64,000 bases of DNA from Dickeya poaceiphila (GCF_007858975.2 NZ_CP042220.2:3348001-3412000), one strand, 5' to 3'. Positions 1-8,388 are shown, numbered from the stretch's first letter. Made by a program: numbers and translations. Notes: generated from the letters alone by a model not told the origin.

Positions 1-1127
1 GGCCAACGTTCGGCGATAGCGATGGCATCATGTCCGGCACCACTTGGTAGCAGCAGGTTCTCACCTTGTACCTGCATCACCGCTGCCGACAACCGCTGTA
101 GCAGCTTGTCGTCACAACGCGTAGCAGCGATGCGGTAATACTCTTCGGCACTGAAGATACAACCGCGTTGCATGGCGATGTCTTGTGCCAGCGTCAGCAG
201 CCGTTGCAGCAGGGCATCCAACGGCGTATCGTCCGGACCGCGAATATCCAGCGTCAGCCGCACTTCGCCGGGAATCACGTTAGCCGCGCCGGGCAGGCAC
301 TGCAACGTGCCGACAGTCGCCACCAGATAGGGGTCGCTGTCGCGCGTTATCTGCTCCGCCTGAGTCATCCATGTCGCTGCCGCTGCCAACGCATCCTGCC
401 GTTGCGACATCGGCACCGTACCGGCATGACCGGCATGACCAGTAAACGTGCAGTTCAGCCGCCGTGCGCCGTTAATGGCAGTCACCACACCCAACGCCAG
501 CCCGGCCTGTTCCAGACACGGTCCTTGTTCGATATGCAATTCCAGATAGGCCAGAATGTCCGTCACCGGACGGGCCGCCTGCGCGATAGCATCCGGGTTC
601 AAACCAGCCTGCGTCAGCGCCTGTGCGACGGTAATGCCGTCGGCATCCGGGCGCGGCAGCCAACCGTCAGGCCAGGTGCCGGTTAATCCGCGGCTACCCA
701 GCAATGTGACGCCAAAACGGGTGCCTTCTTCATCACCAAACCCGACCACTTCCAGCGCTACCGGCAAGCGAATTCCACGCTGATGCAGAAATGACACGGT
801 TTCAATCGCCGCCAGCACCCCCAGCATCCCATCGTAACGCCCGGCGTTGCGGACAGTGTCAAGATGCGAACCCAGCAGCAGCGCCGGTGCACCCGGCGTG
901 CGGCTCTCATAGCGGCCACAGATGTTGCCTACGCTATCCTGCCACACGCTCATCCCGGCTTCCCGCATCCACTCGCCGACCTGCTGATTGGCTTGCAGAT
1001 GCTGAGGCGACAGGTAAACACGGGTAAGCTGACCGACGGTTTCACTGATGTCCGCCAGTTGATCGCAACGCGCCATCACCCGCCGGGCTGCCGCCTGCGC
1101 ATTGAGGTCCGTCATCACGTTGTCCAT
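1..1127 (-). CDS. hpxK: Allantoate amidohydrolase, M20 family (3'-truncated by window edge)
   Basis: Zn-dependent M20-family amidohydrolase expected to convert allantoate to ureidoglycine, CO2 and ammonia in the cytoplasm. Visible motifs in order are LGSHLDT (first metal ligands), GDEEGTRFG, HIEQGP and a GAGHDA motif near the edge, as in AllC/HpxK and related carbamoylases. The reading frame is open to base 1, so the C-terminus lies outside the window. The ATG at 1125-1127 overlaps the TGA of the upstream aminotransferase by one base (TGATG), which indicates translational coupling. A homologous N-carbamoyl-amino-acid hydrolase cannot be excluded, but the hpx context favours allantoate. Confidence 0.82.
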   Translation of the reverse strand, partial: MDNVMTDLNAQAAARRVMARCDQLADISETVGQLTRVYLSPQHLQANQQVGEWMREAGMSVWQDSVGNICGRYESRTPGAPALLLGSHLDTVRNAGRYDGMLGVLAAIETVSFLHQRGIRLPVALEVVGFGDEEGTRFGVTLLGSRGLTGTWPDGWLPRPDADGITVAQALTQAGLNPDAIAQAARPVTDILAYLELHIEQGPCLEQAGLALGVVTAINGARRLNCTFTGHAGHAGTVPMSQRQDALAAAATWMTQAEQITRDSDPYLVATVGTLQCLPGAANVIPGEVRLTLDIRGPDDTPLDALLQRLLTLAQDIAMQRGCIFSAEEYYRIAATRCDDKLLQRLSAAVMQVQGENLLLPSGAGHDAIAIAERW

Positions 1128-2383
1128 CAGCACCTCGCACATGTCGGCGCCTGCGCGGTATCGTATACATTCCAGGCCGCCTGCAACGCCGCCCCCTGTA
1201 CAGAATGGAAGCCAAGGCGGTTCAGTACCGCTTCCAGCGCGGTCAGTGTTTGCATCACGCAGTCTTTACGTGCGTTATACCCCATGGTGCCGATACGCCA
1301 GATCTTGCCCTGCAACGGCCCGAACGAGGTGCCGATTTCGATGGCGAAATCCTCCAGCAGTAGTTTGCGTACCTGCTCGCCGTGAATGCCAGACGGGATC
1401 ACCACACCCAGCACGTTACTCATCTTGTTGGCGATGTCGCCGTAAGGCTGTAATCCCATACCTTCAATACCGGCCAGTAGCGCCTTGCCGTGCAATTGAT
1501 GACGGGCGATACAGGCATCCAGCCCTTCTTCCAGAATGATGCGGACGCACTCGCGGGCGGCAAATAACATGCTGGTGGCTTCGGTATGGTGGTTCAACCG
1601 CTCCGGTCCCCAGTAATCCATGATCATGCCGAGGTCGAAGTAGTTGGAGTAAATCATTTCGTCGTCACCGTCCTGATGGTCGGTGGTGCGAATCCCCTGC
1701 TCCACGCATTTGCGCTGACGAATCACCGCTTCCATACGCGAACTGAGCGTCACCGGCGAGCTGCCGGACGGGCCGCCGAGACATTTCTGCAACCCGGCGG
1801 AAACCGCATCCAGCCCCCAGGCATCGGTTTCCAGCGGGTTGCCGCCGAACGACGCGGTGGCATCGGTGTAAAACAGCACGTCATGGCGACGGCAGATATC
1901 TCCCAGCTCGGCCAGCGGCTGTAGCATGGTGGTAGAGGTATCGCCTTGTACGGTGAGCAACAGGCGCGGTTTCACCCGTTTGATGGCGTCTTCTATCTGA
2001 TCGGGCGTGAACACTTCACCCCATGGCACCTCGATGGTATGAACATCGGCGCGACAGCGGCGAGCAATCTCACACAGCAGGTGGCCGAAACGCCCGAACA
2101 CCGGCACCAGCACCCGGTCACCGGGGCGAATCGCCGACACCAGAATCGCCTCAATACCCGCGCGGGAGGTGCCGTCCACCAGCATGGTCCAGCGGTTGTC
2201 GGTACGGAACAATTGACGATATAACGCCATCACCTGATTCATGTACCCGGTCATCGCCGGGTCATACTGCCCGACCAGTTGGCTGGCCATCGCGCGTAGC
2301 ACACGTGGGTCGGCATTGATCGGGCCAGGTCCCATAAGCAAGCGATGGGGCGGATTGATCTGCGCAAACAGGTCGTTAGGCAT
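1127..2383 (-). CDS. hpxJ: PucG/HpxJ-like (S)-ureidoglycine-glyoxylate / alanine-glyoxylate aminotransferase
   Basis: Class V PLP-dependent aminotransferase of about 418 residues. It has the family N-terminus NPPHRLLMGPGP and a central segment ending GGLQKCLGGPSG-type, where the PLP lysine lies (GLQKCLGGPSG in this protein). In purine catabolism PucG/HpxJ enzymes transfer the amino group of ureidoglycine to glyoxylate or another acceptor. The ATG at 2381-2383 was chosen because AGGAG lies 8 nt upstream; an in-frame start 10 codons earlier has no better site. It is coupled by a 1-base overlap to the allantoate amidohydrolase that makes its probable substrate, and follows the ABC ATPase gene after 62 bp. 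Confidence 0.82.
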   Translation of the reverse strand: MPNDLFAQINPPHRLLMGPGPINADPRVLRAMASQLVGQYDPAMTGYMNQVMALYRQLFRTDNRWTMLVDGTSRAGIEAILVSAIRPGDRVLVPVFGRFGHLLCEIARRCRADVHTIEVPWGEVFTPDQIEDAIKRVKPRLLLTVQGDTSTTMLQPLAELGDICRRHDVLFYTDATASFGGNPLETDAWGLDAVSAGLQKCLGGPSGSSPVTLSSRMEAVIRQRKCVEQGIRTTDHQDGDDEMIYSNYFDLGMIMDYWGPERLNHHTEATSMLFAARECVRIILEEGLDACIARHQLHGKALLAGIEGMGLQPYGDIANKMSNVLGVVIPSGIHGEQVRKLLLEDFAIEIGTSFGPLQGKIWRIGTMGYNARKDCVMQTLTALEAVLNRLGFHSVQGAALQAAWNVYDTAQAPTCARC

Positions 2384-2445
2384 GTGATGAACTCCTGATA
2401 TCCTTGATAACATTAAAATTGTAATAGCTCGTACAGCTTAGGGCG

Positions 2446-3177
2446 CTACAGCCGCACCGAGGCGATAAACTGTTTCAGTTCGGCAGTCTGCGGGTTGGCG
2501 AACAGTTCATCACCACTGCCTTGCTCCCACACTTTGCCCTGATGCATAAACACCACCCGGTCGCCCACTTCACGGGCGAAATTCATCTCGTGGGTAACCA
2601 GAATCAGCGTCATGCCTTCGGCTGCCAGTTGCTCCAGTACCTTCAGTACTTCACCTACCAGTTCCGGGTCCAGTGCCGAGGTGATCTCATCGCACAGCAG
2701 CACTTTCGGACTCATCGCCAGCGCACGGGCAATCGCCACCCGCTGCTGTTGGCCACCGGAGAGACTGGAGGGGTAGTAATCAATACGCTCGCCCAGTCCG
2801 ACTTTCTCCAGCATCCTCACCCCCAGTTCACGGCACTCGGCAGCGCTTTTACCCAGCACCAATTTGGGCGACAGCATCACGTTTTCCAGCGCAGTCATAT
2901 GCGGGAACAGGTTAAAATTCTGGAAAATCATGCCAATGGAACGGCTGATTTCCCGCGCCTGCGAGTCACGGTCGGTCACGGTCATACCGCCGAGTTTAAT
3001 GCTGCCGTCCTGATAGCCTTCCAGCCCGTTGATACAACGCAGCAGGGTGCTTTTGCCGGAGCCGCTGCGGCCAATGATGGAGATAACCTCGCCGGCATCG
3101 ATATCCAGATCCACCCCTTTCAGCACGTGGTTCTGGCCGTAATACTTATGGACCTGATTAATGGTGATGAGCGGCAT
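2446..3177 (-). CDS. Polar amino-acid type ABC transporter ATP-binding protein
   Basis: GlnQ/HisP-like ATPase of 243 residues. It shows Walker A GRSGSGKST, Q-loop region IGMIFQNFNLFPH, signature LSGGQQQRVAIARA and Walker B LLCDEITSALDPE followed by the switch histidine in LVTHEMNF. It would energise import with the two permeases and binding protein encoded just upstream. Its ATG lies inside the preceding permease gene (20-bp overlap) and has GGAGAAG as ribosome-binding site. The substrate is unknown; co-transcription with allantoate and ureidoglycine enzymes suggests a ureide or an amino acid derived from one, which is inference. Confidence 0.9.
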   Translation of the reverse strand: MPLITINQVHKYYGQNHVLKGVDLDIDAGEVISIIGRSGSGKSTLLRCINGLEGYQDGSIKLGGMTVTDRDSQAREISRSIGMIFQNFNLFPHMTALENVMLSPKLVLGKSAAECRELGVRMLEKVGLGERIDYYPSSLSGGQQQRVAIARALAMSPKVLLCDEITSALDPELVGEVLKVLEQLAAEGMTLILVTHEMNFAREVGDRVVFMHQGKVWEQGSGDELFANPQTAELKQFIASVRL

Positions 3178-3814
3178 TACATTTCTTCTCCAGATAACGG
3201 CTGTAATACGACAACGGATAACACAGCAGGAAATAGCCCAACGCCACCAGTCCGAATACCTTGAACGGCTGGAAGGTAACGTTATTAAGCATGGTGCCGG
3301 CCTTGGTCAGCTCGACAAACCCGATGATTGAAGCCAGGGCGGTGCCTTTGATCACCTGTACCGAAAACCCCACCGTCGGCGCAATGGCAATGCGCATCGC
3401 CTGAGGCGCAATCACTCTGGTCAGCGTTTGCGTGAAGGTCAGCCCCAGGCAGCGACACGCTTCCCATTGTCCTTTCGGCAACGCCTGTACGCTGCCGTGC
3501 CAGATATCCAACAGAAACGCGCTGGTAAACAGCGTCAGCGCCAGGGTGGCTGCCGTCCATGGGCTGACGTCGATACCGAATAATCCCAGCCCGAAAAACG
3601 CCAGAAACAGTTGCATCAGCAGTGGCGTACCCTGAAACACATCGGCGTACAGCCGGGTCAGGCGCATCGGCCAGCGGCGTTTCGTCAGGCGCAGCAACAG
3701 CAGCGGCAACGTCACCACACCGCCGCCGAAAAACGCCGCCAGCGACAGCAGCACCGTCCAGCGTCCGGCCAGCAGCAGGTTGCGCACAATATCCCAGTCA
3801 GTAAATGTCATCAT
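3158..3814 (-). CDS. Polar amino-acid type ABC transporter permease (second subunit)
   Basis: HisM/GlnP-type inner-membrane permease of 218 residues with several hydrophobic helices (for example WTVLLSLAAFFGGGVVTLPL near the N-terminus). The cytoplasmic EAA-type loop reads EACRCLGLTFTQTLTRVIAPQA, which contacts the ATPase. The first ATG overlaps the stop codon of the upstream permease (TGATGATGA), so the two subunits are probably made in equal amounts. It pairs with the neighbouring permease as a heterodimer. Transport substrate not determined. Confidence 0.87.
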   Translation of the reverse strand: MMTFTDWDIVRNLLLAGRWTVLLSLAAFFGGGVVTLPLLLLRLTKRRWPMRLTRLYADVFQGTPLLMQLFLAFFGLGLFGIDVSPWTAATLALTLFTSAFLLDIWHGSVQALPKGQWEACRCLGLTFTQTLTRVIAPQAMRIAIAPTVGFSVQVIKGTALASIIGFVELTKAGTMLNNVTFQPFKVFGLVALGYFLLCYPLSYYSRYLEKKCNAAHHH

Positions 3815-4479
3815 CAGTGCGGCGTCCCCAGAAAGCGTCGCCCGGCCAGCAACAGCAGTTGACGCATCAGCATCGACAGCACCAGATAGCAGAGCGTGGT
3901 CACCAGATACACCTCAAAGCTGAGGAAGGTCCGTGACTGAATTAAGTTGGCGGCAAAGGTCAGCTCTTCGTACGACACCTGCGACACCACGGATGAACCG
4001 AGCATCACGATGATGCACTGGCTGACCAGCGCCGGATAAATCCGTTGCAGCGCGGGCGGTAAAATTACTCGCGTAAACGTCTGGGCACGCGACAATCCCA
4101 GTACACGCGCGGCTTCCCATTGGCCCTTCGGCGTCACCTGAATGCCGGCACGAATAATCTCCGTACTGTAAGCGCCCAGGTTAACCAACATTGCCAACAG
4201 GGCGGCCTGCCCGGCGGTGAGTTTTAGCCCCAGCCCCGGCAGACCGAACACGATAAAAAACAGTTGCACCACAAACGGCGTATTACGGATCACCTCGACG
4301 TACAGGCCCCACAGGCGGCTGACGAAAGTCGGCTTACCGCTGCGTAATGCCGCACCGCAGATGCCGATGGCAATCCCGCCGAGCGTCGCCATCGTCGTCA
4401 ATTGCACGGTAACCCACAGACCGGCCAGTAACTCCGGCCAGTAAGGCCACAGCGCCGCGAAATGAAGCTGATAAGTCAT
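3814..4479 (-). CDS. Polar amino-acid type ABC transporter permease (first subunit)
   Basis: Permease of 221 residues in the HisMQ family. An N-terminal helix is followed by YVEVIRNTPFVVQLFFIVFG, a hallmark of amino-acid importers, and the EAA loop EAARVLGLSRAQTFTRVILPPALQ. It is encoded 10 bp after the binding protein and overlaps the next permease by one base. Together with those genes it forms a binding-protein-dependent importer in the inner membrane. Confidence 0.88.
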   Translation of the reverse strand: MTYQLHFAALWPYWPELLAGLWVTVQLTTMATLGGIAIGICGAALRSGKPTFVSRLWGLYVEVIRNTPFVVQLFFIVFGLPGLGLKLTAGQAALLAMLVNLGAYSTEIIRAGIQVTPKGQWEAARVLGLSRAQTFTRVILPPALQRIYPALVSQCIIVMLGSSVVSQVSYEELTFAANLIQSRTFLSFEVYLVTTLCYLVLSMLMRQLLLLAGRRFLGTPH

Positions 4480-4489
4480 TGGCGTATCC

Positions 4490-5281
4490 TTAGGCGCCCA
4501 GATTGGCCGGCAACGGCGCTTTCAGCCATTTTTCGGACAGGCCGTTCAACGTGTTGTCCTTAAGCGCTTTTTCAATCAGTTCGTTGACTTTCGCCTTCAG
4601 CGCCGGCTCATCTTTTTTCAGGCCGATATAGCAGGGCGAATCTTTCAACATGAATTTCGCTACCGGAGCTTTAGCCGGGTTCTTCTCGGCAATCGCCGCC
4701 ACGACCAGGTTGCCGGTGGCGATATATTGCACCTGACCAGACAGATAGGCCGACAGCGTAGTGTTGTTATCTTCATAGCGTTTGATATCAGCGGTCTTGG
4801 GCGCGATATCAGTCAGCACCATGTCCTCCACCGCACCGCGGGTCACGCCGACGGATTTGCCCTGCAACGCGTCCGGCGCGCTGACATCGGTGTCTTTCGG
4901 GCCAAATACGCCAAGGAAGAACGGCGCGTAGGCACTGCTGAAATCGATCACTTTTTCACGTTCCGCATTTTTACCCAGGCTGGAAATCACCAGATCGACC
5001 TTGTCGGTCTGCAAATACGGCACGCGGTTAGCACTGCTCACCGGCACCAGCTGCAACTTTAGTTTCATCTCACTGGCCAGGTAACGCGCCATGTCGATAT
5101 CGTAACCCTGCGGCTGTAAATCGGTGCCGACCGAGCCAAACGGCGGGAAATCCTGTGGCACCGCGACGCGCAATACGCCGCGCTTCTGGATATCCTGCAG
5201 TTGATCCGCCATTGCCTGCCCGGCCTGAACCATCAACAGAGCCGCACCCACCACCGCCAAAAAACGTTTTCCGATCTTCAT
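4490..5281 (-). CDS. Periplasmic substrate-binding protein of the ABC importer
   Basis: Family 3 extracellular solute-binding protein, 263 residues from the chosen start. The signal peptide begins MKIGKRFLAVVGAALLMVQA with a probable cleavage after AMA. The mature part contains the family segments GVLRVAVPQDFPPFG, GYDIDMARYLA and VDLVISSLGKNAEREKVIDFS. The ATG at 5279-5281 is preferred over an upstream in-frame start because it gives a clean signal peptide and has a G-rich GGGGG ribosome site. As first gene of the operon it lies directly behind a candidate sigma-54 promoter and an RpiR-type operator. Ligand unknown. Confidence 0.9.
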   Translation of the reverse strand: MKIGKRFLAVVGAALLMVQAGQAMADQLQDIQKRGVLRVAVPQDFPPFGSVGTDLQPQGYDIDMARYLASEMKLKLQLVPVSSANRVPYLQTDKVDLVISSLGKNAEREKVIDFSSAYAPFFLGVFGPKDTDVSAPDALQGKSVGVTRGAVEDMVLTDIAPKTADIKRYEDNNTTLSAYLSGQVQYIATGNLVVAAIAEKNPAKAPVAKFMLKDSPCYIGLKKDEPALKAKVNELIEKALKDNTLNGLSEKWLKAPLPANLGA

Positions 5282-5335
5282 TGCTGTGCCCCCGGTTAAG
5301 TTAGTTTGAAACCAAAGATTCTTCAATAGAAACAT

Positions 5336-5354
5336 TGAAACCTTTGTTGCAAAG
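5336..5354. promoter_or_regulatory. Candidate RpiR operator, copy 1
   Basis: On the minus strand this reads CTTTGCAACAAAGGTTTCA. A 19-bp sequence at 6421-6439 shares CTTTGCAAC and GTTTCA with the same 4-base spacing. The site covers the predicted transcription start region of the ABC-hpxJK operon, a position fitting repression. A further TTTGAAACC half-site occurs at about 5305-5313. Assignment to the adjacent RpiR protein is inference from position and from recurrence at both ends of its gene. Confidence 0.5.
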
Positions 5355-5359
5355 TAAAA

Positions 5360-5375
5360 AGCAAAATACATGCCA
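5360..5375 (-). promoter_or_regulatory. Candidate sigma-54 promoter of the ABC-hpxJK operon
   Basis: The minus strand reads TGGCATGTATTTTGCT, matching the -24/-12 consensus TGGCACG-N4-TTGCW at all but one fixed position, with GG and GC 10 bp apart. It lies about 80 bp upstream of the binding-protein start codon. This implies nitrogen control through an NtrC-type activator. Confidence 0.58.
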
Positions 5376-5485
5376 GATAATCAGTTGGTATTTTGCGGTA
5401 ATAAATAGAGAGGAATGCAGGTTGATTCAGGTGATAAAGGGAGGTGTTCGCTGTTGAACGGTACGTCCGGACACGAGTCCGAGAC

Positions 5486-5553
5486 GCACAACAAAAGGGC
5501 ATAAAAAGAGGAATGTATTGCACCAAAAAAGAACAATCGCACCAGTAAAGCGC
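5486..5553. promoter_or_regulatory. Possible NtrC-type enhancer half-sites
   Basis: Three sequences of the form GCAC-N7-GNNC occur at 5486-5500, 5520-5534 and 5539-5553. They lie 110-195 bp upstream of the sigma-54-like promoter, a typical distance for enhancer sites. Only the left half fits the GCAC-N7-GTGC consensus well in each, so the call is weak. Confidence 0.25.
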
Positions 5554-5557
5554 GTGG

Positions 5558-6397
5558 TTAGCGCTGTTCCAGCTCATCCAGTTGCAGATAAAGATCGGCA
5601 ATATCGTGAATACGCTGACGTCCATCCGCCAGCATCTGATGCAGCAACGCGTTACTGATCAGGTTGACCAGACTCATGGCACTGGCATAGCTGTCAAAAG
5701 CCGAGACGCTGTCCAACGGTGCGGTCAGCGACCAGGAAGCCAGTGGCGGTAACGCGTGGACTTGCGGTTCGCACAGCAGCAGTACTGGAATCAGCCGGGC
5801 ACGTAGCTGTTGCAGCAATGGCTGAATCAGGCGCGGACGGCGACGGAACGCCACCACCACCACCACATCCTGCTCGTCGAGATCCGCCAGTTCTTCCGCC
5901 AGTGTCTGACCGGGCTGCGCCAGCAGCGGCACCTGTGGGCGAATTTGCAACAGTTGCTGACGCAAGTGCAACGCCACCGGGTAGCTGTTGCGCAGCCCCA
6001 AAATACATACGCGCCGGGCCTGCTGTAGCGCGGTGATCACCGCGCCAAACTGCTGCGGGTCAATCTGGTTGACCCACTGCGTCAGGTTGGCCATCTCCTG
6101 CTTATAATGGCGCGCCAGCAGGGTGTTGCCTTGTACCGCGTCCCGGTTATCGGTCAGAGGCATCCCGTTCTGGCGCAGGGTGCGCAGTTCATCACGCATC
6201 TCCCGGTAGCTGGGATAACCGAGACGGCGGAACAGGCGACTGACCGTAGCCTTGGAGACGCCACTCAGCCGCGCCAGCTCAGCGCTGTTGTAGCTGATGA
6301 GATCATCCAGATGGTCAAAGATAAATTCCGCCACCCGCTGTTCCTGCGGCGATAGTTCGCTGTACTGGCTGCGCAACCGTTCATCAATCTGCTTCAT
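5558..6397 (-). CDS. RpiR-family transcriptional regulator (HTH + SIS domain)
   Basis: Regulator of 279 residues. The N-terminal helix-turn-helix (ELSPQEQRVAEFIF through LARLSGVSKATVSRLFRRLG) is typical of the RpiR/HexR family, and a C-terminal SIS sugar-isomerase-like domain starts around ARRVCILGLRNSYPVALHL and would bind a metabolite. The ATG at 6395-6397 is preferred over an in-frame GTG five codons upstream; it has GGGCAGG before it. The gene lies between the ABC-hpxJK operon and hpxW, and a shared 19-bp sequence flanks it on both sides. It probably controls both operons and itself. The inducer is unknown, possibly a purine-derived ureide rather than a sugar phosphate. Confidence 0.85.
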   Translation of the reverse strand: MKQIDERLRSQYSELSPQEQRVAEFIFDHLDDLISYNSAELARLSGVSKATVSRLFRRLGYPSYREMRDELRTLRQNGMPLTDNRDAVQGNTLLARHYKQEMANLTQWVNQIDPQQFGAVITALQQARRVCILGLRNSYPVALHLRQQLLQIRPQVPLLAQPGQTLAEELADLDEQDVVVVVAFRRRPRLIQPLLQQLRARLIPVLLLCEPQVHALPPLASWSLTAPLDSVSAFDSYASAMSLVNLISNALLHQMLADGRQRIHDIADLYLQLDELEQR

Positions 6398-6420
6398 GCC
6401 TGCCCTTGTCACTGTTTGAA

Positions 6421-6439
6421 CTTTGCAACTTTTGTTTCA
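6421..6439. promoter_or_regulatory. Candidate RpiR operator, copy 2
   Basis: CTTTGCAACTTTTGTTTCA lies 24 bp upstream of the rpiR-family start codon, in the divergent rpiR/hpxW intergenic region. It shares 15 of 19 positions with the site at 5336-5354. Its location fits autoregulation of the regulator gene and possibly control of hpxW. Confidence 0.48.
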
Positions 6440-6499
6440 TTATTTCGGCGCTATGATGAACATAACATACAACCGGTGGTCGGCAGCAAGCTGAAAAGA

Positions 6500-6515
6500 T
6501 GGAACGGCTTTTGCT
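6500..6515 (+). promoter_or_regulatory. Candidate sigma-54 promoter of hpxWXYZ
   Basis: TGGAACGGCTTTTGCT matches the -24/-12 consensus TGGCACG-N4-TTGCW with one mismatch and correct GG-GC spacing. It ends 42 bp before the hpxW ATG. Nitrogen-regulated transcription of hpxWXYZ would follow. Confidence 0.58.
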
Positions 6516-6557
6516 TAGCATCGACCACCCTACCATCACATAAGAGCCTTATCACTC

Positions 6558-8147
6558 ATGATGCAAAGCAATATCGCCCCATCGGGTATGGCAGTCACAC
6601 CGCATCATCTTGCCAGCGCCAGTGCGCAGCGTATTTTACGTGCCGGAGGCAATGCCATTGAAGCGATGGTAGCCGCCGCCGCTACGGTTGCGGTGGTTTA
6701 TCCCCACATGAACAGCCTGGGCGGCGATGGTTTCTGGCTGATCGTACCGCCGCAGGGCGCGCCAGTCGCCATTGACGCCGGTGGTCCCGCCGGGTCGCTG
6801 GCGACGCGCGCACGTTATGCCGGTGAAAGCCGTATCCCTCATCGAGGCCCCAACGCCGCACTAACCGTGGCCGGAACGGTAGGAGGATGGCTGGAAGCGC
6901 TGAATTACGCCGCCGAGCAGGAAATTAGCCATGCGCTGCCGCTCGCTACACTGTTGGAAGACGCCATCGGCTATGCCCGCAACGGCATTCCGGTCACCCA
7001 GTCACAAGAAGACGCCCTGACCAGCCGCCATCACGAGCTGAGCGACTTCCCCGAATTCTGCCGCGTGTTCATGCCGCAAGGCACGATTCCACGTACCGGC
7101 AGCCGTTTTATCCAGCCGGATCTCGCCGATACCCTGCAACAACTGTCCCAGGACGGACTGGACAGCTTTTACCGCGGCGCGCTGGCGGCACGCATGGCGC
7201 AACAAATGGCTGCGCTGGGCCTGCCGGTTACCGAAGCCGATCTGGCGAATTATCATGCCCGCCGTACCACACCGCTGGTGCTGAAACACAGCCACGGTGA
7301 CGTCTTCAATCTGGCGCCGCCGACGCAAGGGCTGGTATCGCTGGCGATTCTTGGCATCACTGATCGGCTGGAGATGGCGGATCTGAGCGACAGCCAGACC
7401 ATTCACCGCGTCGTAGAAGCCACCAAACTGGCATTTGGGCTGCGCGATAAATACATCACCGACCCGAAACTGATCACGCAGGATATTCAGGCGCTGTTAT
7501 CTGCCGGCCAGTTGGATACCTTGAGCCGACACGTTGACACCCGCGCCGCCGCTCCCTGGGGCGAAGGCAAAGGGCCGGGCGATACCGTCTGGATGGGCGT
7601 GTGTGATCGCCACGGCTTTGCGGTGTCGTTTATCCAGAGCATCTACCACGAATTCGGCAGCGGCGTGATATTGCCAGGCACCGGTGTGCTGTGGCAGAAC
7701 CGTGGCGCCTCCTTCAGCCTGGACCCGAACCACTTGCTGGCGCTGGAACCGGGCAAACAACCGTTTCACACCCTCAACCCGGCAGCCGCACGCTTGTCTG
7801 ACGGACGCACGATGGTCTACGGCTCAATGGGGGGCGATGGTCAACCACAGACGCAGGCAGCGCTGTTCATTCGCCATGTTATGCAGGGCGTGCCGTTGCA
7901 ACAGGCAATCACCGCGCCACGCTGGCTGTTGGGCCGCACCTGGGGGCAATCGACCGATACGCTGAAGCTGGAAGATCGCTTCACGCCAGCGACCATCGCA
8001 GCGTTGCGTACACTGGGTCATGATGTGGAACTGCTCGCTGGATTTAGCGAAACCGTCGGCCATGCCGGGGCCATTGTCCGTCATGCCAACGGAATGCTGG
8101 AAGGCGCCAGCGATCCGCGCAGCAACGGCAGCGCCGCCGGATATTAA
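6558..8147 (+). CDS. hpxW: Oxamate amidohydrolase, gamma-glutamyltransferase-like Ntn-hydrolase
   Basis: Proenzyme of 529 residues homologous to Klebsiella HpxW, an oxamate amidohydrolase of the gamma-glutamyltransferase fold. The N-terminal LASASAQRILRAGGNAIEAMVAA is the family start. The self-cleavage site is GDTVW, so Thr343 should become the N-terminal nucleophile of the beta subunit, followed by the FGSGVILPGTGVLWQNR segment. No signal peptide is visible, unlike periplasmic GGT, so it is probably cytoplasmic. The reaction releases ammonia from oxamate, an end product of one purine-ring route. First gene of hpxWXYZ; ribosome site weak (AAGAG). Confidence 0.85.
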   Translation: MMQSNIAPSGMAVTPHHLASASAQRILRAGGNAIEAMVAAAATVAVVYPHMNSLGGDGFWLIVPPQGAPVAIDAGGPAGSLATRARYAGESRIPHRGPNAALTVAGTVGGWLEALNYAAEQEISHALPLATLLEDAIGYARNGIPVTQSQEDALTSRHHELSDFPEFCRVFMPQGTIPRTGSRFIQPDLADTLQQLSQDGLDSFYRGALAARMAQQMAALGLPVTEADLANYHARRTTPLVLKHSHGDVFNLAPPTQGLVSLAILGITDRLEMADLSDSQTIHRVVEATKLAFGLRDKYITDPKLITQDIQALLSAGQLDTLSRHVDTRAAAPWGEGKGPGDTVWMGVCDRHGFAVSFIQSIYHEFGSGVILPGTGVLWQNRGASFSLDPNHLLALEPGKQPFHTLNPAAARLSDGRTMVYGSMGGDGQPQTQAALFIRHVMQGVPLQQAITAPRWLLGRTWGQSTDTLKLEDRFTPATIAALRTLGHDVELLAGFSETVGHAGAIVRHANGMLEGASDPRSNGSAAGY

Positions 8148-8160
8148 TCTTTCTACCCGA

Positions 8161-8186
8161 TAAGGTCTTCACCCAATAAGGTCTTC
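8161..8186 (+). repeat. Tandem repeat carrying a duplicated Shine-Dalgarno, ahead of hpxX
   Basis: TAAGGTCTTC occurs at 8161-8170 and again at 8177-8186, a 16-bp period. Each copy contains AAGG; only the second is near the hpxX ATG at 8191. Confidence 0.6.
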
Positions 8187-8190
8187 GCTC

Positions 8191-8388
8191 ATGGAAAAAA
8201 AAGATATTGATCAGGACACGCTGTCCGCGTATCTGCAACAAATGGAAACCCTGATGGGGCTGGAGCTGGATGATGTCCGCCGTCAGGAACTGCACGCTCA
8301 GTTCAGCCGCATCGCCGCCATGGCGCAGCCGCTGATGGCGTTTGCACTGGATGAACGTCAGGAAGTGGCGGGAGTCTATCAACTATGA
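8191..8388 (+). CDS. hpxX: HpxX, small AtzG/GatC-like subunit (DUF4089)
   Basis: Protein of 65 residues, largely helical, resembling the AtzG/DUF4089 family (DTLSAYLQQMETLMGLELDD, then QFSRIAAMAQPLMAFAL). Family members act as small stabilising partners of AtzE-type amidases, comparable to GatC in the GatCAB complex. The stop codon overlaps the hpxY start by 4 bp (ATGA), in keeping with stoichiometric co-synthesis of a heteromeric amidase. Confidence 0.8.
   Translation: MEKKDIDQDTLSAYLQQMETLMGLELDDVRRQELHAQFSRIAAMAQPLMAFALDERQEVAGVYQL

Noticed and set aside
2521..3264. 247-codon open frame antisense to the ABC ATPase gene
   Set aside because: Composition (many His and Gln) is that of an antisense shadow of a GC-rich gene; the opposite strand has complete ABC motifs.
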